Part shown: in pieces, positions 1-8,946 of the stretch
Layout: each line of letters starts with the position of its first letter
Position numbering within the stretch: position 1 is the first letter of the stretch
NCBI RefSeq assembly: GCF_009765355.1
Contig: NZ_VTHK01000014.1
Location: forward strand, 124,001 to 188,000
Direction: 5' to 3'
Length of the DNA: 64,000 nt
DNA from: Amycolatopsis anabasis
GTDB lineage: Bacteria; Actinomycetota; Actinomycetes; Mycobacteriales; Pseudonocardiaceae
Made by a program: the position numbers and the translations under genes
The notes under the pieces: model-generated
The model's input: the letters and a program-made list of their open reading frames with translations, nothing else
The model's database searches: none
What the model was told of the DNA's origin: nothing

Positions 1-503
1 ACGACGTCACCGGGCTGCTGGACAAGCTGAACCAGCTCGTGCAGCTCCTCGTGGACAACAAGTCCACAGTAGACTCATTGACCGGTTCGGTGAGTCAGGC
101 GACGCAGCTGTTCGACCAGCAGCGCGGCGCGATCACGAACACGATCGGGCAGCTTTCCGGTGTGCTCGGGGACCTGTCCGAGCTGATCCAGCGGCACGGC
201 AAACCGCTGACCGAGGATCTCACCAAGCTGAGCCAGTTGAGCGGCAGCATCCTGAGCCGCCAGCAGGCGCTCACCGAACTGCTGGACACCGCGCCGCTGG
301 GCTTCGAGAACTGGACCCGCGCGATCAGCCCGGACGACCGGATCCGCATCCGGCTGAACATCTCCACGAACTTCGCCCAGTTCCCCGCGGGCAAGGCGCT
401 GTGCGACCGGTTGCCGATCCCGTTCTGCACCGGCGCGGGGATCACCAATCCGATCCCGTTCCCGCCGAACATCGCCGGGTTGCTCGGGGGTGCGGCCCGA
501 TGA
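1..503 (+). CDS. mceD: MCE-family protein, C-terminal part (mceD position)
   Basis: Partial at the left edge of the window; the frame is open from base 3 and the last 166 residues are visible. This is the helical tail of an MCE (mammalian cell entry) protein. It is rich in Leu, Gln and Ser heptad-like segments and ends in a Pro-rich stretch (PIPFPPNIAG). MCE proteins form hexameric tunnels that carry lipids across the actinobacterial envelope with YrbE permeases and the Mlk ATPase. It stops in an ATGA overlap with a lipoprotein gene. Because the lipoprotein is normally the fifth mce gene, this one sits in the mceD position. The N-terminal membrane anchor and MlaD domain lie outside the window. 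The substrate cannot be read from this fragment. Confidence 0.88.
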   Translation, partial: DVTGLLDKLNQLVQLLVDNKSTVDSLTGSVSQATQLFDQQRGAITNTIGQLSGVLGDLSELIQRHGKPLTEDLTKLSQLSGSILSRQQALTELLDTAPLGFENWTRAISPDDRIRIRLNISTNFAQFPAGKALCDRLPIPFCTGAGITNPIPFPPNIAGLLGGAAR

Positions 504-1546
504 GCGCCCGGTTCAGGATCGCCGCGCTCGCCGTGCTGGTCACCGTCCTCAGTGGATGCGGGGTGAGTTTCCAGAACCTGCCGATCGGCCGGAACCCGGA
601 CGGCGACTCGTACCCGATCACGCTGGTCTTCGCGAACGCGGCGAACCTGCCGATCGGCGGCCAGGTCAAACTCGGCCAGTCGGTGGTCGGGCGGGTGAGC
701 GACCTGGCGGCCAAGGACTTCCAGGCGCTCGTGACGGTCCGGATGACCAGGGACGTGCGCCTGCCGATCGGCACGAAGGCCGAGCTGCGGGTGACGTCGG
801 CGCTCGGCGAGGAGTTCGTCAACCTCGAAGTACCGCCCGGAACTCCCAGCGGTTACCTGGCCGAAGGCGCCACGATCGGGGTGCGGGACACGGCCACCGG
901 GCCGAACGTGGAGGACCTGCTGGCCGCGACCGGCACCATGCTGAACGGGGCCGGGCTGGACCAGGTCAAGACGATCGTGGCCGAGACGAACACCGCGCTC
1001 GCCGGGCGGGAGCAGACGGTCCGGGACATGTTCGGCGAGCTGAACGGGCTGCTCGGCTCGATCGACGCGCGCCGGGGCGAGCTGACCCGGACCCTCGACG
1101 CCCTGAACTCGCTCACCACCACCGTCAACAACGAGCGGTCGACCATCGAAGCCGGACTGACCAGGCTCACCCCGGCGATCCAGGTGCTGCTGGACCAGCG
1201 GGGGAGTTTCGAACAACTCCTCGGGCGGGTCACCACGCTGAGCCGCACCACCACCGAGGTGCTCGGGAAGACGCAGGACAAACTGGTCACCGAGGTCCGC
1301 AAGCTGCGCCCGGTGCTCGACGAACTCGGCAGCTTCGACCGGACGCTCGGCGACACGCTCGCCAAGGTCGAGCCGATGAGCAAGCTGTTCGCGCGGGCGA
1401 TCCCGGGGGACTACCTGGACATGGACGGCACCGTGGACGTCCCGAACACCCTGCTGTCGCTGCTGGGCCTGCCGGGCGCGCTGCTCGGCGGCACGCCGCC
1501 ACCACCGCGGGACCTGAACGACTTCCTGGCGAGGGGGACGCGATGA
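500..1546 (+). CDS. mceE: MCE-family lipoprotein (MceE/LprK type)
   Basis: 348 residues. The start is the ATG inside the ATGA overlap with the upstream gene; a longer frame upstream would lose the signal peptide. The N-terminus is a lipoprotein signal peptide with lipobox LSGC, so Cys20 is the predicted lipidated residue. The MlaD/MCE beta domain follows at about residues 35-115 (motif LPIGGQVKLGQSVVGRV), and then a long helical region to the C-terminus with Pro-rich end. The lipid-anchored member is the usual fifth gene of an mce operon and anchors the substrate tunnel in the membrane. It ends in an ATGA overlap with the next gene, which points to translational coupling. Confidence 0.92.
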   Translation: MSARFRIAALAVLVTVLSGCGVSFQNLPIGRNPDGDSYPITLVFANAANLPIGGQVKLGQSVVGRVSDLAAKDFQALVTVRMTRDVRLPIGTKAELRVTSALGEEFVNLEVPPGTPSGYLAEGATIGVRDTATGPNVEDLLAATGTMLNGAGLDQVKTIVAETNTALAGREQTVRDMFGELNGLLGSIDARRGELTRTLDALNSLTTTVNNERSTIEAGLTRLTPAIQVLLDQRGSFEQLLGRVTTLSRTTTEVLGKTQDKLVTEVRKLRPVLDELGSFDRTLGDTLAKVEPMSKLFARAIPGDYLDMDGTVDVPNTLLSLLGLPGALLGGTPPPPRDLNDFLARGTR

Positions 1547-2793
1547 GCAGGGGCGCCCGGCGCGTCGCGAACGCCACGATCGTGCAGCTCGTGCTGTTCG
1601 TGGTGATCGCGATCGCGTGCACCAGCTATGTCGGGGTGCGGGTGCTCGGCGCGAAACCGCTCGGCGGCGTCTACCGGGTCAGCGTCGGCCTGGCCGACAC
1701 CGGCGGGCTGACCCCGACCTCGGAGGTCACCTACCGCGGGGTGTCGGTGGGCAAGGTCGAGTCGATCCGGATCGACCCCGGTTCGGCGGGGGTGACCGCG
1801 GTGCTGGCGCTGGAGCGGGGCACCGACATCCCCGCGTCCAGCCGGGCCGTGGTCAGCCAGGAAAGCCCGATCGCCATCCAGAAACTGGACCTGCGGCCGG
1901 ACAATGCGAATCCGCCGTTCCTGGCCGACGGGAGCCGGATCGGGAGCGAGGCCACCAGCCGCCCGCTGCCGCTGGAAACCCTGCTCGTGCACTTCATGCG
2001 GGTGGCCGATTCGGTGCACACCCAGGATCTCGTGACGCTCGCGAACGAACTTTCCGCCGGACTTTCCGGCACCACCGGGGACCTACGGCGGATCATGCAC
2101 AGCGCGGACGCCCTGGTCGAACTGATGCGGCGCAACCAGCCGACCATCGTGAACCTGATCAACGGCGGCAAGTCCGTTTTGGACAGTACTGGTAGCGGTG
2201 GCGGCCTGCCGGAGATCGCGGCGTCGCTGCGGCGGTTGACCGCGGGTGTCCAGGAGCAGACACCCGCGGTGAACACGCTGCTCGACCGCGCGCCCGCACT
2301 GGCCGAGCAGGTGCTGCCGATGCTCGCGAGCAGCGCGCCCGCGGTGTCGGCGATGCTGGCGAACGCGGTGGGCGCCACCCGGATCGTGGCGCTGCGGACC
2401 CCGGCGCTCAACCAGCTGCTCATCGCGGCGCCGGAGTTCTTCGGCCGGATCGCCGACACCGTCCACCACGGAGTCGGTGACTTCTACCTGGTCGGCGCGC
2501 AGGGCGCGGTCTGCTACTACGACAATCCGCGGCGCACGGTCACCGACACCGCGCCACGGCAACCGAATACGCAATTCGGATGCCGTGGCGACCAGCCCGG
2601 CCTCCAGCAACGGGGCGCGGCGAACGCGCCGCGCCCGAAGGAGGAACCGGTGGCGGTGACGACCTACGATCCGGCCACCAACCGGCTGACCGCGCCGGAC
2701 GGGCAGCAGATCCAGTTGGGTTCCGACGGCGGCCAGGCCAGCGTGCTCGGGCCGCGGTCGTGGTACGCCCTGATGTTGCAAGGAGCTCAGTGA
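1543..2793 (+). CDS. mceF: MCE-family protein (mceF position)
   Basis: 416 residues, started at the ATG of the ATGA overlap. A single N-terminal membrane helix lies at about residues 11-33. An MlaD domain follows at about 37-112 (GLTPTSEVTYRGVSVGKV), then the long alpha-helical needle region. The last 90 residues are an acidic and Gln-rich tail with two cysteines (VCYYDN and FGCRG). As the sixth and last mce gene it completes the hexameric lipid-transport tunnel. The stop overlaps the start of the next gene by one base. Confidence 0.92.
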   Translation: MSRGARRVANATIVQLVLFVVIAIACTSYVGVRVLGAKPLGGVYRVSVGLADTGGLTPTSEVTYRGVSVGKVESIRIDPGSAGVTAVLALERGTDIPASSRAVVSQESPIAIQKLDLRPDNANPPFLADGSRIGSEATSRPLPLETLLVHFMRVADSVHTQDLVTLANELSAGLSGTTGDLRRIMHSADALVELMRRNQPTIVNLINGGKSVLDSTGSGGGLPEIAASLRRLTAGVQEQTPAVNTLLDRAPALAEQVLPMLASSAPAVSAMLANAVGATRIVALRTPALNQLLIAAPEFFGRIADTVHHGVGDFYLVGAQGAVCYYDNPRRTVTDTAPRQPNTQFGCRGDQPGLQQRGAANAPRPKEEPVAVTTYDPATNRLTAPDGQQIQLGSDGGQASVLGPRSWYALMLQGAQ

Positions 2794-3365
2794 TGGTTGC
2801 GACCGAGACCAAGTTGAAGCCCTCGCCCCGGCCGCGGACCGAACCGGCCGCGGAACCGGTCGACGAGTCGAAGCGCTCGTTGTGGCGGAAGTGGTTGCGG
2901 CCCAAGGTGCTGGCGGTCGTCGTGCTGGTGCTGCTGGTGGCCGGTGGCGCGGTGTTCGGCTGGCTGCGCATCGAACGGCTGTCCGCCGCCGAGGACGCCC
3001 GCGCCGCGGCGCTGCGGTCCGGCACCGAACTGGCCACCATGATCTCGACCTTCGACGCCAAGGACCCGCAGGCGAGCGTCAACGCCGTCGTGGCGCACGC
3101 GACGGACAAGTTCGGCGCGGAGTATCGGGACACCTCCGGGAAACTGGTGCCCGTGCTGCGGCAGGCGCAGGCCAGTACGCAGGGGACGGTGCTGAAGGCC
3201 GCCGTCGCAGAGTCCACTGTGGACCGTGCCGTGGTGATCGCGTTCGTCGACCAGACGGTCCGGAACACCAACCTCAAGGAACCGCGGATCGACCGCAGCC
3301 GGATGCAGCTCACCCTGGTGCGGGCGGGCGACGACTGGCGGCTCGACGAGTTCACCCTGCTGTAG
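2793..3365 (+). CDS. Mce-associated membrane protein
   Basis: 190 residues. The start is ATG at 2793, preceded by AGGAG at 2781-2785; longer in-frame starts lie inside mceF. The N-terminal 35 residues are cytoplasmic and charged. One membrane helix follows (about 38-58, AVVVLVLLVAGGAVFGW). The extracytoplasmic domain is about 130 residues and has the NTF2-like pattern of Mce-associated (Mas) proteins, which stabilise Mce complexes at the cell surface. It is the last gene of the mce operon on this strand, since the next gene is convergent and begins one base later. Confidence 0.85.
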   Translation: MVATETKLKPSPRPRTEPAAEPVDESKRSLWRKWLRPKVLAVVVLVLLVAGGAVFGWLRIERLSAAEDARAAALRSGTELATMISTFDAKDPQASVNAVVAHATDKFGAEYRDTSGKLVPVLRQAQASTQGTVLKAAVAESTVDRAVVIAFVDQTVRNTNLKEPRIDRSRMQLTLVRAGDDWRLDEFTLL

Positions 3366-4235
3366 TCACTCCTCGTCCTCGGGAAGCTCGGTGCTGGGTG
3401 GCTGCCAGCCGGGGCCGGTTTCGTGCAGTTCGACCAGGTTGGCGAGACCGCCCAGCCAGCCCGCTTCGTGCTGGGCGGCGTTGTCGAGTTCGTCCGGGGC
3501 GAAGCCGCTCTGGACGAAGGTGAGGTGGGTCTTTCCCGCCGAATCCCGGAGTTCCCAGCGGACGACGGTGCCTTCGGAGTCGCCGTAGGCCAGGGTCCGG
3601 CCGGGTTCGAACTCGAAGATCTTGCCGTCCGCGCCGAAGGTCATCCGGCCGCCGAGGCGCGGCTCGATCTCCGGTTCCCAGCCGAACCACTGCTTGATCC
3701 GGTGCGGGTCGACGAGCGAGCCGAAGACGTCGTGCGGCGGTGCGTCGATGGTCAGTTCGATGCGGATCTCCGGGGCGCGGGAGCCGCTGAAGTCGCAGCG
3801 GGGGAGCGGGGCGCGGCCGCGCAGGTGGGCGTTGAGGTTGGCGAGTGCCATCGGCCAGAACGTGTGCATGGTGTGCAGCCCGTCGCGGCGACCGGCCGGG
3901 GCCATCAGTTCTTCGAGGGTGGGCAGCGGCGACTGGGTGAGCGTGAGGGTGGTGCCCCGGGGACCGGGGGCGAGGTCGATTTCGACGGTCGTCGGCTGGT
4001 CGTCGAGGGTCCAGGTGAAGGCGAGGCGGGTGCCCGGTTCGGCGTGACGGAGGCGGTGGTGGCCGCGGGCGCCCTGCGGGGTGTGGCGGCCCCAGAACTC
4101 GAAGCGGTCGCGGGGAAGGTCGATGTCGGCGTGTTCGGCCAGCCAGGCTCGCACCTCGGTGGCCGTGGTGAGGGCCCGGTAGGTGGTGGCGGGCGGGGCC
4201 GGGAGGTGGGCTTGGAGTTTGAGCTGGTTCTTCAC
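3366..4235 (-). CDS. SRPBCC (AHSA1-like) protein with two tandem domains
   Basis: 289 residues, GTG start. The sequence reads as two successive START/AHSA1 domains. The first (about 3-145) opens with APPATTYRALTTATEVRAWLAEH. The second (about 158-280) opens with DAPPHDVFGSLVDPHRIKQWFG and carries the typical LGGRMTF and WELRDS strands. Such proteins bind hydrophobic ligands or act as co-chaperones; the ligand is unknown. In many actinobacteria they pair with an ArsR repressor, but none is adjacent here. A TTGACA -35 and a palindrome lie just upstream and the GTG has no Shine-Dalgarno, so the transcript may be leaderless. Confidence 0.8.
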   Translation of the reverse strand: MKNQLKLQAHLPAPPATTYRALTTATEVRAWLAEHADIDLPRDRFEFWGRHTPQGARGHHRLRHAEPGTRLAFTWTLDDQPTTVEIDLAPGPRGTTLTLTQSPLPTLEELMAPAGRRDGLHTMHTFWPMALANLNAHLRGRAPLPRCDFSGSRAPEIRIELTIDAPPHDVFGSLVDPHRIKQWFGWEPEIEPRLGGRMTFGADGKIFEFEPGRTLAYGDSEGTVVRWELRDSAGKTHLTFVQSGFAPDELDNAAQHEAGWLGGLANLVELHETGPGWQPPSTELPEDEE

Positions 4236-4242
4236 GAAGGAT

Positions 4243-4271
4243 AGTTTTTACGTACAAACTCCCTTTGTCAA
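4243..4271 (-). promoter_or_regulatory. Promoter of the SRPBCC gene with an 18-bp palindrome
   Basis: On the minus strand TTGACA (4271-4266) is followed by an A/T-rich -10-like stretch (TAAAAACT). Bases 4243-4260 form an imperfect palindrome centred on TACGTA (AGTTTxTACGTAxAAACT). It covers the spacer and -10 and is a plausible repressor site. The GTG start lies 7 bases downstream. The same 46-base gap also contains whatever drives the divergent DinB gene. Confidence 0.5.
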
Positions 4272-4281
4272 TGGATCCTGG

Positions 4282-4803
4282 ATGATGTCGGACGTGTCCA
4301 CACCTCGCCCCGTGCCGCCGATGAACGCCGACGAACGAGCCACGCTGGAGGGCTGGCTCGACTTCTACCGGGAAACCCTGGCCTGGAAGGTCGCCGGGCT
4401 CGACGACCCGCGGTTGCGGGAAACCTCGGCCGAGCCGTCGCCGCTCACCCTGCTCGGGCTCGTCCAGCACCTGTCCGAGGTGGAGCGGAACTGGTTCCGG
4501 CGGGTCCTCGCCGGTGAGGACGTCGGGCCGATCTACCCCTCCGCGGCGGGCCCGGACGGGCACGACGGCGGGTTCGAGCTGACCGAGGACGTGACCGCGG
4601 AGCAGGCGCTCGCCACCTGGCGGGCGGAAATCGACCACGCCCGGGCCAACGCCACCACGCGGGCCCTGGACGACTGCGGTGCCTTCCGCGGCGCCCAGGT
4701 GAGCCTGCGGTGGATTTACGTGCACATGATCGGCGAGTACGCCCGGCACGACGGCCACGCCGACCTCATCCGCGAGCGCATCGACGGCGCCACCGGGGTG
4801 TGA
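4282..4803 (+). CDS. DinB/DUF664 family protein
   Basis: 173 residues from the first of two adjacent ATGs at 4282; the more upstream in-frame start would run through the divergent promoter. The pattern is that of the DinB-like four-helix bundle: a first metal-site histidine in LVQHLSEVERNWF and the C-terminal signature HMIGEYARHDGHADLIRE that supplies two more histidines. Members bind a divalent metal; many are thiol-dependent transferases using mycothiol or bacillithiol. The substrate of this one is unknown. It is divergent from the SRPBCC gene, and DUF664 and AHSA1-type genes are often found together. Confidence 0.82.
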   Translation: MMSDVSTPRPVPPMNADERATLEGWLDFYRETLAWKVAGLDDPRLRETSAEPSPLTLLGLVQHLSEVERNWFRRVLAGEDVGPIYPSAAGPDGHDGGFELTEDVTAEQALATWRAEIDHARANATTRALDDCGAFRGAQVSLRWIYVHMIGEYARHDGHADLIRERIDGATGV

Positions 4804-4836
4804 CGCTACCAACCGGGGCGCCGCCGTTGCTGCCCG

Positions 4837-5895
4837 TCAGGCGTTGGCCGGGCGGTCGGTGCCCGCACCCCGGCGGCGCAGCGCCACCAGGTCGTGGCGC
4901 GCGTCGGGCAGGGTCTGCTCCGCCAGGCCCTCGATGACGAACCCCGCGTCCGCGATCAGCCGCCGATCGTCCACACCGGACTGTCCTTCGCTGGTCAGGT
5001 AGTCGCCGAGGAAGATCGCGTTGGCCAGATGCAGGGCCAGCGATTGCATACCGCGCAGGTGGATCTCGCGGCCACCGGCCAGCCGGACCTCCACGTCCGG
5101 GAAGAAGAACCGGAACAGCGCCAGGATGCGCAGGCACCGCTCCGGGGTGAGTTCCCAGTTCTGGCCCAGCGGGGTGCCTTCGAACGGGATGAGGAAGTTG
5201 ACCGGTACCGAATCCGGATCCAGCTCCCGCAGGCGGACGGCGAGATCGATGATGTCGTCATCGCTCTCGCCCATCCCGAAGATCGCGCCGGAACACGGCG
5301 ACAGCCCGCCTCGGGCGGCGCGCTGGACGGTGTCCACGCGGTCGGCGAAGGTGTGCGTGGTGCAGATGTCGGCGTAGTTCTCCTCGCTGGTGTTGAGGTT
5401 GTGGCTGTAGGCGTGCGCACCCGCCGCGCGCAGGCGATCGGCCTGCCCGTCCTTGAGCAGTCCGAGGCAGACGCAGATCTCGGCGTCGGGCTGGCGGTCC
5501 CTGATCGCGTCGATCGTGCCGGCGACGCGTTCGACGTCCCGGTCGCTCGGCCCGCGGCCGCTCGCGACCAGGCAGACGCGTTTCGCCCCGGCGCGCATCG
5601 CGCGGTCCGCGGTTTCGGCCGCTTCGCGCTCGCTGATCCAGGAGTACTTCAGCACGTCGGCTTCCGACCCGAGCCGCTGCGAGCAGTAGAAGCAGTCCTC
5701 CGGGCACAGGCCGCTCTTCAGGTTGATGATCGTGTTCAGCTTGACCCGGCGACCGAAGTAGTGCCGCCGGACCCGCGCCCCGGCGGCCACCACGTCGAGC
5801 AGTTCGTGTTCGGCGGACAGCACGGCCAGCTCCTCGGCCCGAGTCGGCGTTTCGCGGCGGATCGCTTTGGCGGCAAGGGAATCCAGGAACGTCAT
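4837..5895 (-). CDS. bioB: Biotin synthase
   Basis: 352 residues, starting at the ATG that gives MTFLDSL; a start 12 codons earlier is less likely. It is a radical SAM enzyme with the CxxxCxxC cluster motif at Cys64, Cys68 and Cys71 (LCPEDCFYCSQ). The BioB hallmarks VKLNTIINLKSG, AHAYSHNLNTSEENY and GEILHLRG-like (GGREIHLRGMQ) follow. It inserts sulfur into dethiobiotin using a 4Fe-4S and an auxiliary cluster. No other biotin gene is adjacent, so it is not in a bio operon here. Its stop lies 33 bases from the end of the convergent DinB gene. Confidence 0.96.
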   Translation of the reverse strand: MTFLDSLAAKAIRRETPTRAEELAVLSAEHELLDVVAAGARVRRHYFGRRVKLNTIINLKSGLCPEDCFYCSQRLGSEADVLKYSWISEREAAETADRAMRAGAKRVCLVASGRGPSDRDVERVAGTIDAIRDRQPDAEICVCLGLLKDGQADRLRAAGAHAYSHNLNTSEENYADICTTHTFADRVDTVQRAARGGLSPCSGAIFGMGESDDDIIDLAVRLRELDPDSVPVNFLIPFEGTPLGQNWELTPERCLRILALFRFFFPDVEVRLAGGREIHLRGMQSLALHLANAIFLGDYLTSEGQSGVDDRRLIADAGFVIEGLAEQTLPDARHDLVALRRRGAGTDRPANA

Positions 5896-6078
5896 GCCGC
5901 CATCGTTCGGCGGCCCGGCCAGGCCCGGCAATGATGATCACCGACAAGATCGGCGGGACGCGTTTGTACCCGCGTCGCTCACCAGGCGTTTTGTTCCGCC
6001 GTGCAGGTGGTGTGTTCCGGCTGCGCAAGGCCCGTCCCACCCCGCAACGCGTCCGGCCGGGCCGTTCGTCGGAGTGGC

Positions 6079-7326
6079 ATGGTCAGCTTTTCGGAATTGC
6101 AGAACGCCAAACCCGCGCTGTGGTCGGCGGCCGCGGACGATTGGATCAAGGTGGCGCAGGAGGCCGAGCGCTCCGCGGAGCACATCTACCAGCGGGGCAC
6201 CGCGAAGCTGGCGGAGCACTGGAGCGACGCCATGGGGCAGCGGGCCAAGGCCGGAATGGAGAAACTGGGCAAGGAGTTCGAGGCCGCCGCGATCGTCGTC
6301 CGCGCCGCCGCGACCACCCTGGACGGGTTCGCGGAAGGGCTGGAGATCATCCAGCAGAACCTGAAATCCGCGGTCGCCTTCGCGCGCGGGCACGGCCTCA
6401 CCGTGCACGAGGACGGGCGGATCACCGATCCGGCCGAGCGCAGCGACCCGGCGAAGGCGGCCTACGCCCGCCAGGCCGCCGCCCAGATCACGGACGCGCT
6501 CAACGACGCCAACCGGCTGGACCAGAAGGCTGCCGCCGAGCTGAACAAGGTCAAGGCCGCGGTGGGGGCCACCGATCCGCTGAAGGTGCGGGACACCCTG
6601 CTCACCGAGGCGTCCCAGAACCAGCTGGAACTGATCCGGGCCGGGCTGCCGATGGATGCGGATCCGCGAACCCAGGCGGCGTGGTGGAACTCGATGACTC
6701 CGGCGCAGCAGGCCGAGTTGAAGAAGGCCGTCCCGGTCGAGCTGTACGACATGCAGGGGCTGCCACCGGAGTTGAAGAAGGAACTCGCCGGGCCCGGCTA
6801 CAACCGGGTCGAGATGATCCGCTGGGCGCGGGAGAACTGGAACGGCCCGCGGCTGCACGGCGGCAACGACTGCGCCAACTTCGTGTCCAACTCCCTGCAC
6901 TACGGCGGTGGTCTGGGCGAACGGCAAGCGCGGTGGGGCATCTTCGACGACGACCACTGGGGGCAGGGCGAGCGGACCGGTTTCGGGCCGCTCGACCAGC
7001 GCACCCAGTCGGACTCGTGGCACGGCGCGAACGCGCAGCGGGACTTCATGCTCAAACACGGCGGCAAGGAGGTCGGGCTGGCCGGTGCACGGCCCGGCGA
7101 CCTCATCTACTGGGAACAGTCCGGCGACAGCCCGGACCACAAGCGCGGCGAGGTCTACCACGCCGCCGTGGTCACCTCGGTCACCCCGGACGGCGACGTG
7201 CACTACACCCAGCACGGGCCGATGCGCGACGCCAGCCTCAACGGGCGGATCCCGTTCCAGCACGTCCACCACGGCAACGCGCGACCGGTCGTGGTGCACC
7301 TCGATCCCGACTGGGCGAAGAAGTAG
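6079..7326 (+). CDS. ESX-type secreted protein with C-terminal amidase domain
   Basis: 415 residues. ATG at 6079 has GGAG at 6071-6074; an earlier in-frame ATG at 6001 lacks one. Residues 1-110 are helical with a WXG100-like turn (HWSDAMG). Residues 198-235 carry the segment WWNSMTPAQQAELKKAVP, common before toxin domains of type VII substrates. The C-terminal domain from about residue 240 resembles the Amidase_6/CHAP-like fold, with a likely catalytic Cys265 (NDCANFVSN) and His361 (EVYHAAVV). There is no Sec or Tat signal, which agrees with export by an ESX system. A peptidoglycan or peptide amide substrate is likely but unproven. The next gene, 8 bases on, is a small helical partner. No immunity gene is evident. 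Confidence 0.72.
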   Translation: MVSFSELQNAKPALWSAAADDWIKVAQEAERSAEHIYQRGTAKLAEHWSDAMGQRAKAGMEKLGKEFEAAAIVVRAAATTLDGFAEGLEIIQQNLKSAVAFARGHGLTVHEDGRITDPAERSDPAKAAYARQAAAQITDALNDANRLDQKAAAELNKVKAAVGATDPLKVRDTLLTEASQNQLELIRAGLPMDADPRTQAAWWNSMTPAQQAELKKAVPVELYDMQGLPPELKKELAGPGYNRVEMIRWARENWNGPRLHGGNDCANFVSNSLHYGGGLGERQARWGIFDDDHWGQGERTGFGPLDQRTQSDSWHGANAQRDFMLKHGGKEVGLAGARPGDLIYWEQSGDSPDHKRGEVYHAAVVTSVTPDGDVHYTQHGPMRDASLNGRIPFQHVHHGNARPVVVHLDPDWAKK

Positions 7327-7334
7327 GAGGAACC

Positions 7335-7655
7335 ATGGCACCGAACATCCACATGAAACCGGACGGCGTGCACCAGGCCGGTGGTCAGCTGAAGGACCTG
7401 GCCGCGCAGGCCAAGGGCACCCTCGGCCGCCTGTTCGACAGCAGCGAAACCGCGGCGAACGGCTGCCGCGGTTTCACCACCGCGGGCGCGCTGACCGGCT
7501 GCGCGCAGTCCTGGCAGCAGCGGACGAACCAGCTCGTCGACGAGGTGGCGTCCGCGGGACAGGGCCTCGCCGCCGCGGCGGACAAGGTGACCGCCGCCGA
7601 CGGCGAAGCCCTGCGCCGGTTGAACGCGGTGCTCGGCGAACTGAGGCAGGCCTAG
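7335..7655 (+). CDS. Small WXG100-like helical protein
   Basis: 106 residues with an excellent Shine-Dalgarno (AGGAGG at 7325-7330). The protein is predicted all-helical and has the size and composition of ESX (WXG100-superfamily) substrates. The turn region SWQQRTNQL replaces a strict W-x-G. It follows the amidase effector by 8 bases and is probably co-transcribed, so it may be a secretion partner or chaperone of that protein. Its last four bases overlap the stop codon of the convergent tmsB gene. Confidence 0.75.
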   Translation: MAPNIHMKPDGVHQAGGQLKDLAAQAKGTLGRLFDSSETAANGCRGFTTAGALTGCAQSWQQRTNQLVDEVASAGQGLAAAADKVTAADGEALRRLNAVLGELRQA

Positions 7656-8917
7656 ACGCCCCAGTCCGGGCGCAGCGGCATGCCCGCCCGGCCCGAATCG
7701 TCGACCTTGACGCCGAGCACCTGGTGCAGCTCGATGTTGCGCTGCTCGAACGACAGCCGGGACGCCGCCATGTACAGCGCCCACACTCGCGCCCGGCCTT
7801 CCCCGGCCTCGTGGACGGCCTCGTCCCAGTTCTCGTCCAGGTTCGCGCACCAGGCGGCCAGCGTGGACGCGTAGTGCTCGCGCAGGTTCTCCTCGTGCCG
7901 GACCTCGAACCCGTTGTCCTGCATGGCCGCGATGATCTCGCCGACGCCCTCCAGTTCGCCGTCCGGGAACACGTACCGGTCGATGAACGCCTCCGACCGG
8001 TGCTTCTCGAACGTGGTCGGGTTCGTGATGCTGTGGTTGAGGAGGCGCCCCTCCGGGCGCAGTTTCGAAGCCAGGAACCGGAAGTAGCCGGGGAGGTTGC
8101 GGGCGCCGATGTGCTCGGTGAGCCCGATCGAGGAAACCGCGTCGAACCCGGTTTCGGTGACGTCGCGGTAGTCCAGGTGCCGGACCTCCGCCCGGTCGGC
8201 GAGTCCCTTGGCGACGATGTCCTTCTGCGCCCACAGCGCCTGTTCCCGGGACAGGGTGACGCCGAGCGCGCGCACGCCGTAGTGCTCGGCGGCGTGCTCG
8301 ACCATGCCGCCCCAGCCGCAGCCCACGTCGAGCAGCCGCATGCCCGGGCGCAGGTCGAGCTTCCGGCAGACCAGGTCGAACTTGTGCGCCTGCGCCTCTT
8401 CCAGCGTCGCGTCCGCGGTCGGGTAGCACGCGCAGGTGTAGGCCATCGACGGGCCGAGCACCAGCTCGTAGAACCGGTTCGAGACGTCGTAGTGCCGCGA
8501 GATCGCGGCTTTGTCGCGGGCCTTGGAGTGCCGCAGCCCGTTCACCGTGCGGCGGAACCGGCCGGGCAGCTCCTCGGCCGGCGCGGGCACCCGGTCCAGC
8601 AGGTGCGGGGCCAGCGCGCGCATCAGCCGGAGCCGGTCGACCCAGCGCAGCTCGTGCAGGCGTGGGCCGAGCGTGCGCAGCACGGTGTACACGTCCCCGA
8701 AGACCTTGAGATGCCCGGTGACGTACGCGCGGGCGAGGCCGAGCTGGCCCGGCGCCGACATCAGGTAGCTCAACGCCGTCGGCGAGGTGACCTCGAGGCG
8801 CGTCGGCGCGTCCGCCGGCCCGGCCGTGCCGCCGTCGTAGGTGGTGATCGCGACCGGCGAATCGACGCCGAGGACGTGCCTGAAGGCATCGGCGAGTTTG
8901 GAACGTGCGGAACTCAT
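7652..8917 (-). CDS. tmsB: SAM-dependent fatty acyl methyltransferase (cyclopropane synthase family)
   Basis: 421 residues; ATG at 8917 with GGAGGGG just upstream. It belongs to the cyclopropane-fatty-acyl-phospholipid synthase family. SAM motif I (LLDVGCGWGG) is at about residues 195-204, and family segments SRHYDVSNRFYELVLG and LTEHIGARNLPGYF are present. It follows an FAD oxidoreductase by 29 bases in the same operon. That pairing is the one described for 10-methyl branched-chain fatty acids (TmsA/TmsB, also BfaA/BfaB): TmsB adds a methylene to oleoyl phospholipid at C10 and TmsA reduces it. A plain cyclopropane synthase is the alternative. Confidence 0.85.
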   Translation of the reverse strand: MSSARSKLADAFRHVLGVDSPVAITTYDGGTAGPADAPTRLEVTSPTALSYLMSAPGQLGLARAYVTGHLKVFGDVYTVLRTLGPRLHELRWVDRLRLMRALAPHLLDRVPAPAEELPGRFRRTVNGLRHSKARDKAAISRHYDVSNRFYELVLGPSMAYTCACYPTADATLEEAQAHKFDLVCRKLDLRPGMRLLDVGCGWGGMVEHAAEHYGVRALGVTLSREQALWAQKDIVAKGLADRAEVRHLDYRDVTETGFDAVSSIGLTEHIGARNLPGYFRFLASKLRPEGRLLNHSITNPTTFEKHRSEAFIDRYVFPDGELEGVGEIIAAMQDNGFEVRHEENLREHYASTLAAWCANLDENWDEAVHEAGEGRARVWALYMAASRLSFEQRNIELHQVLGVKVDDSGRAGMPLRPDWGV

Positions 8918-8946
8918 ATGATCCCCTCCCTGGTTGATCCGGGGCG

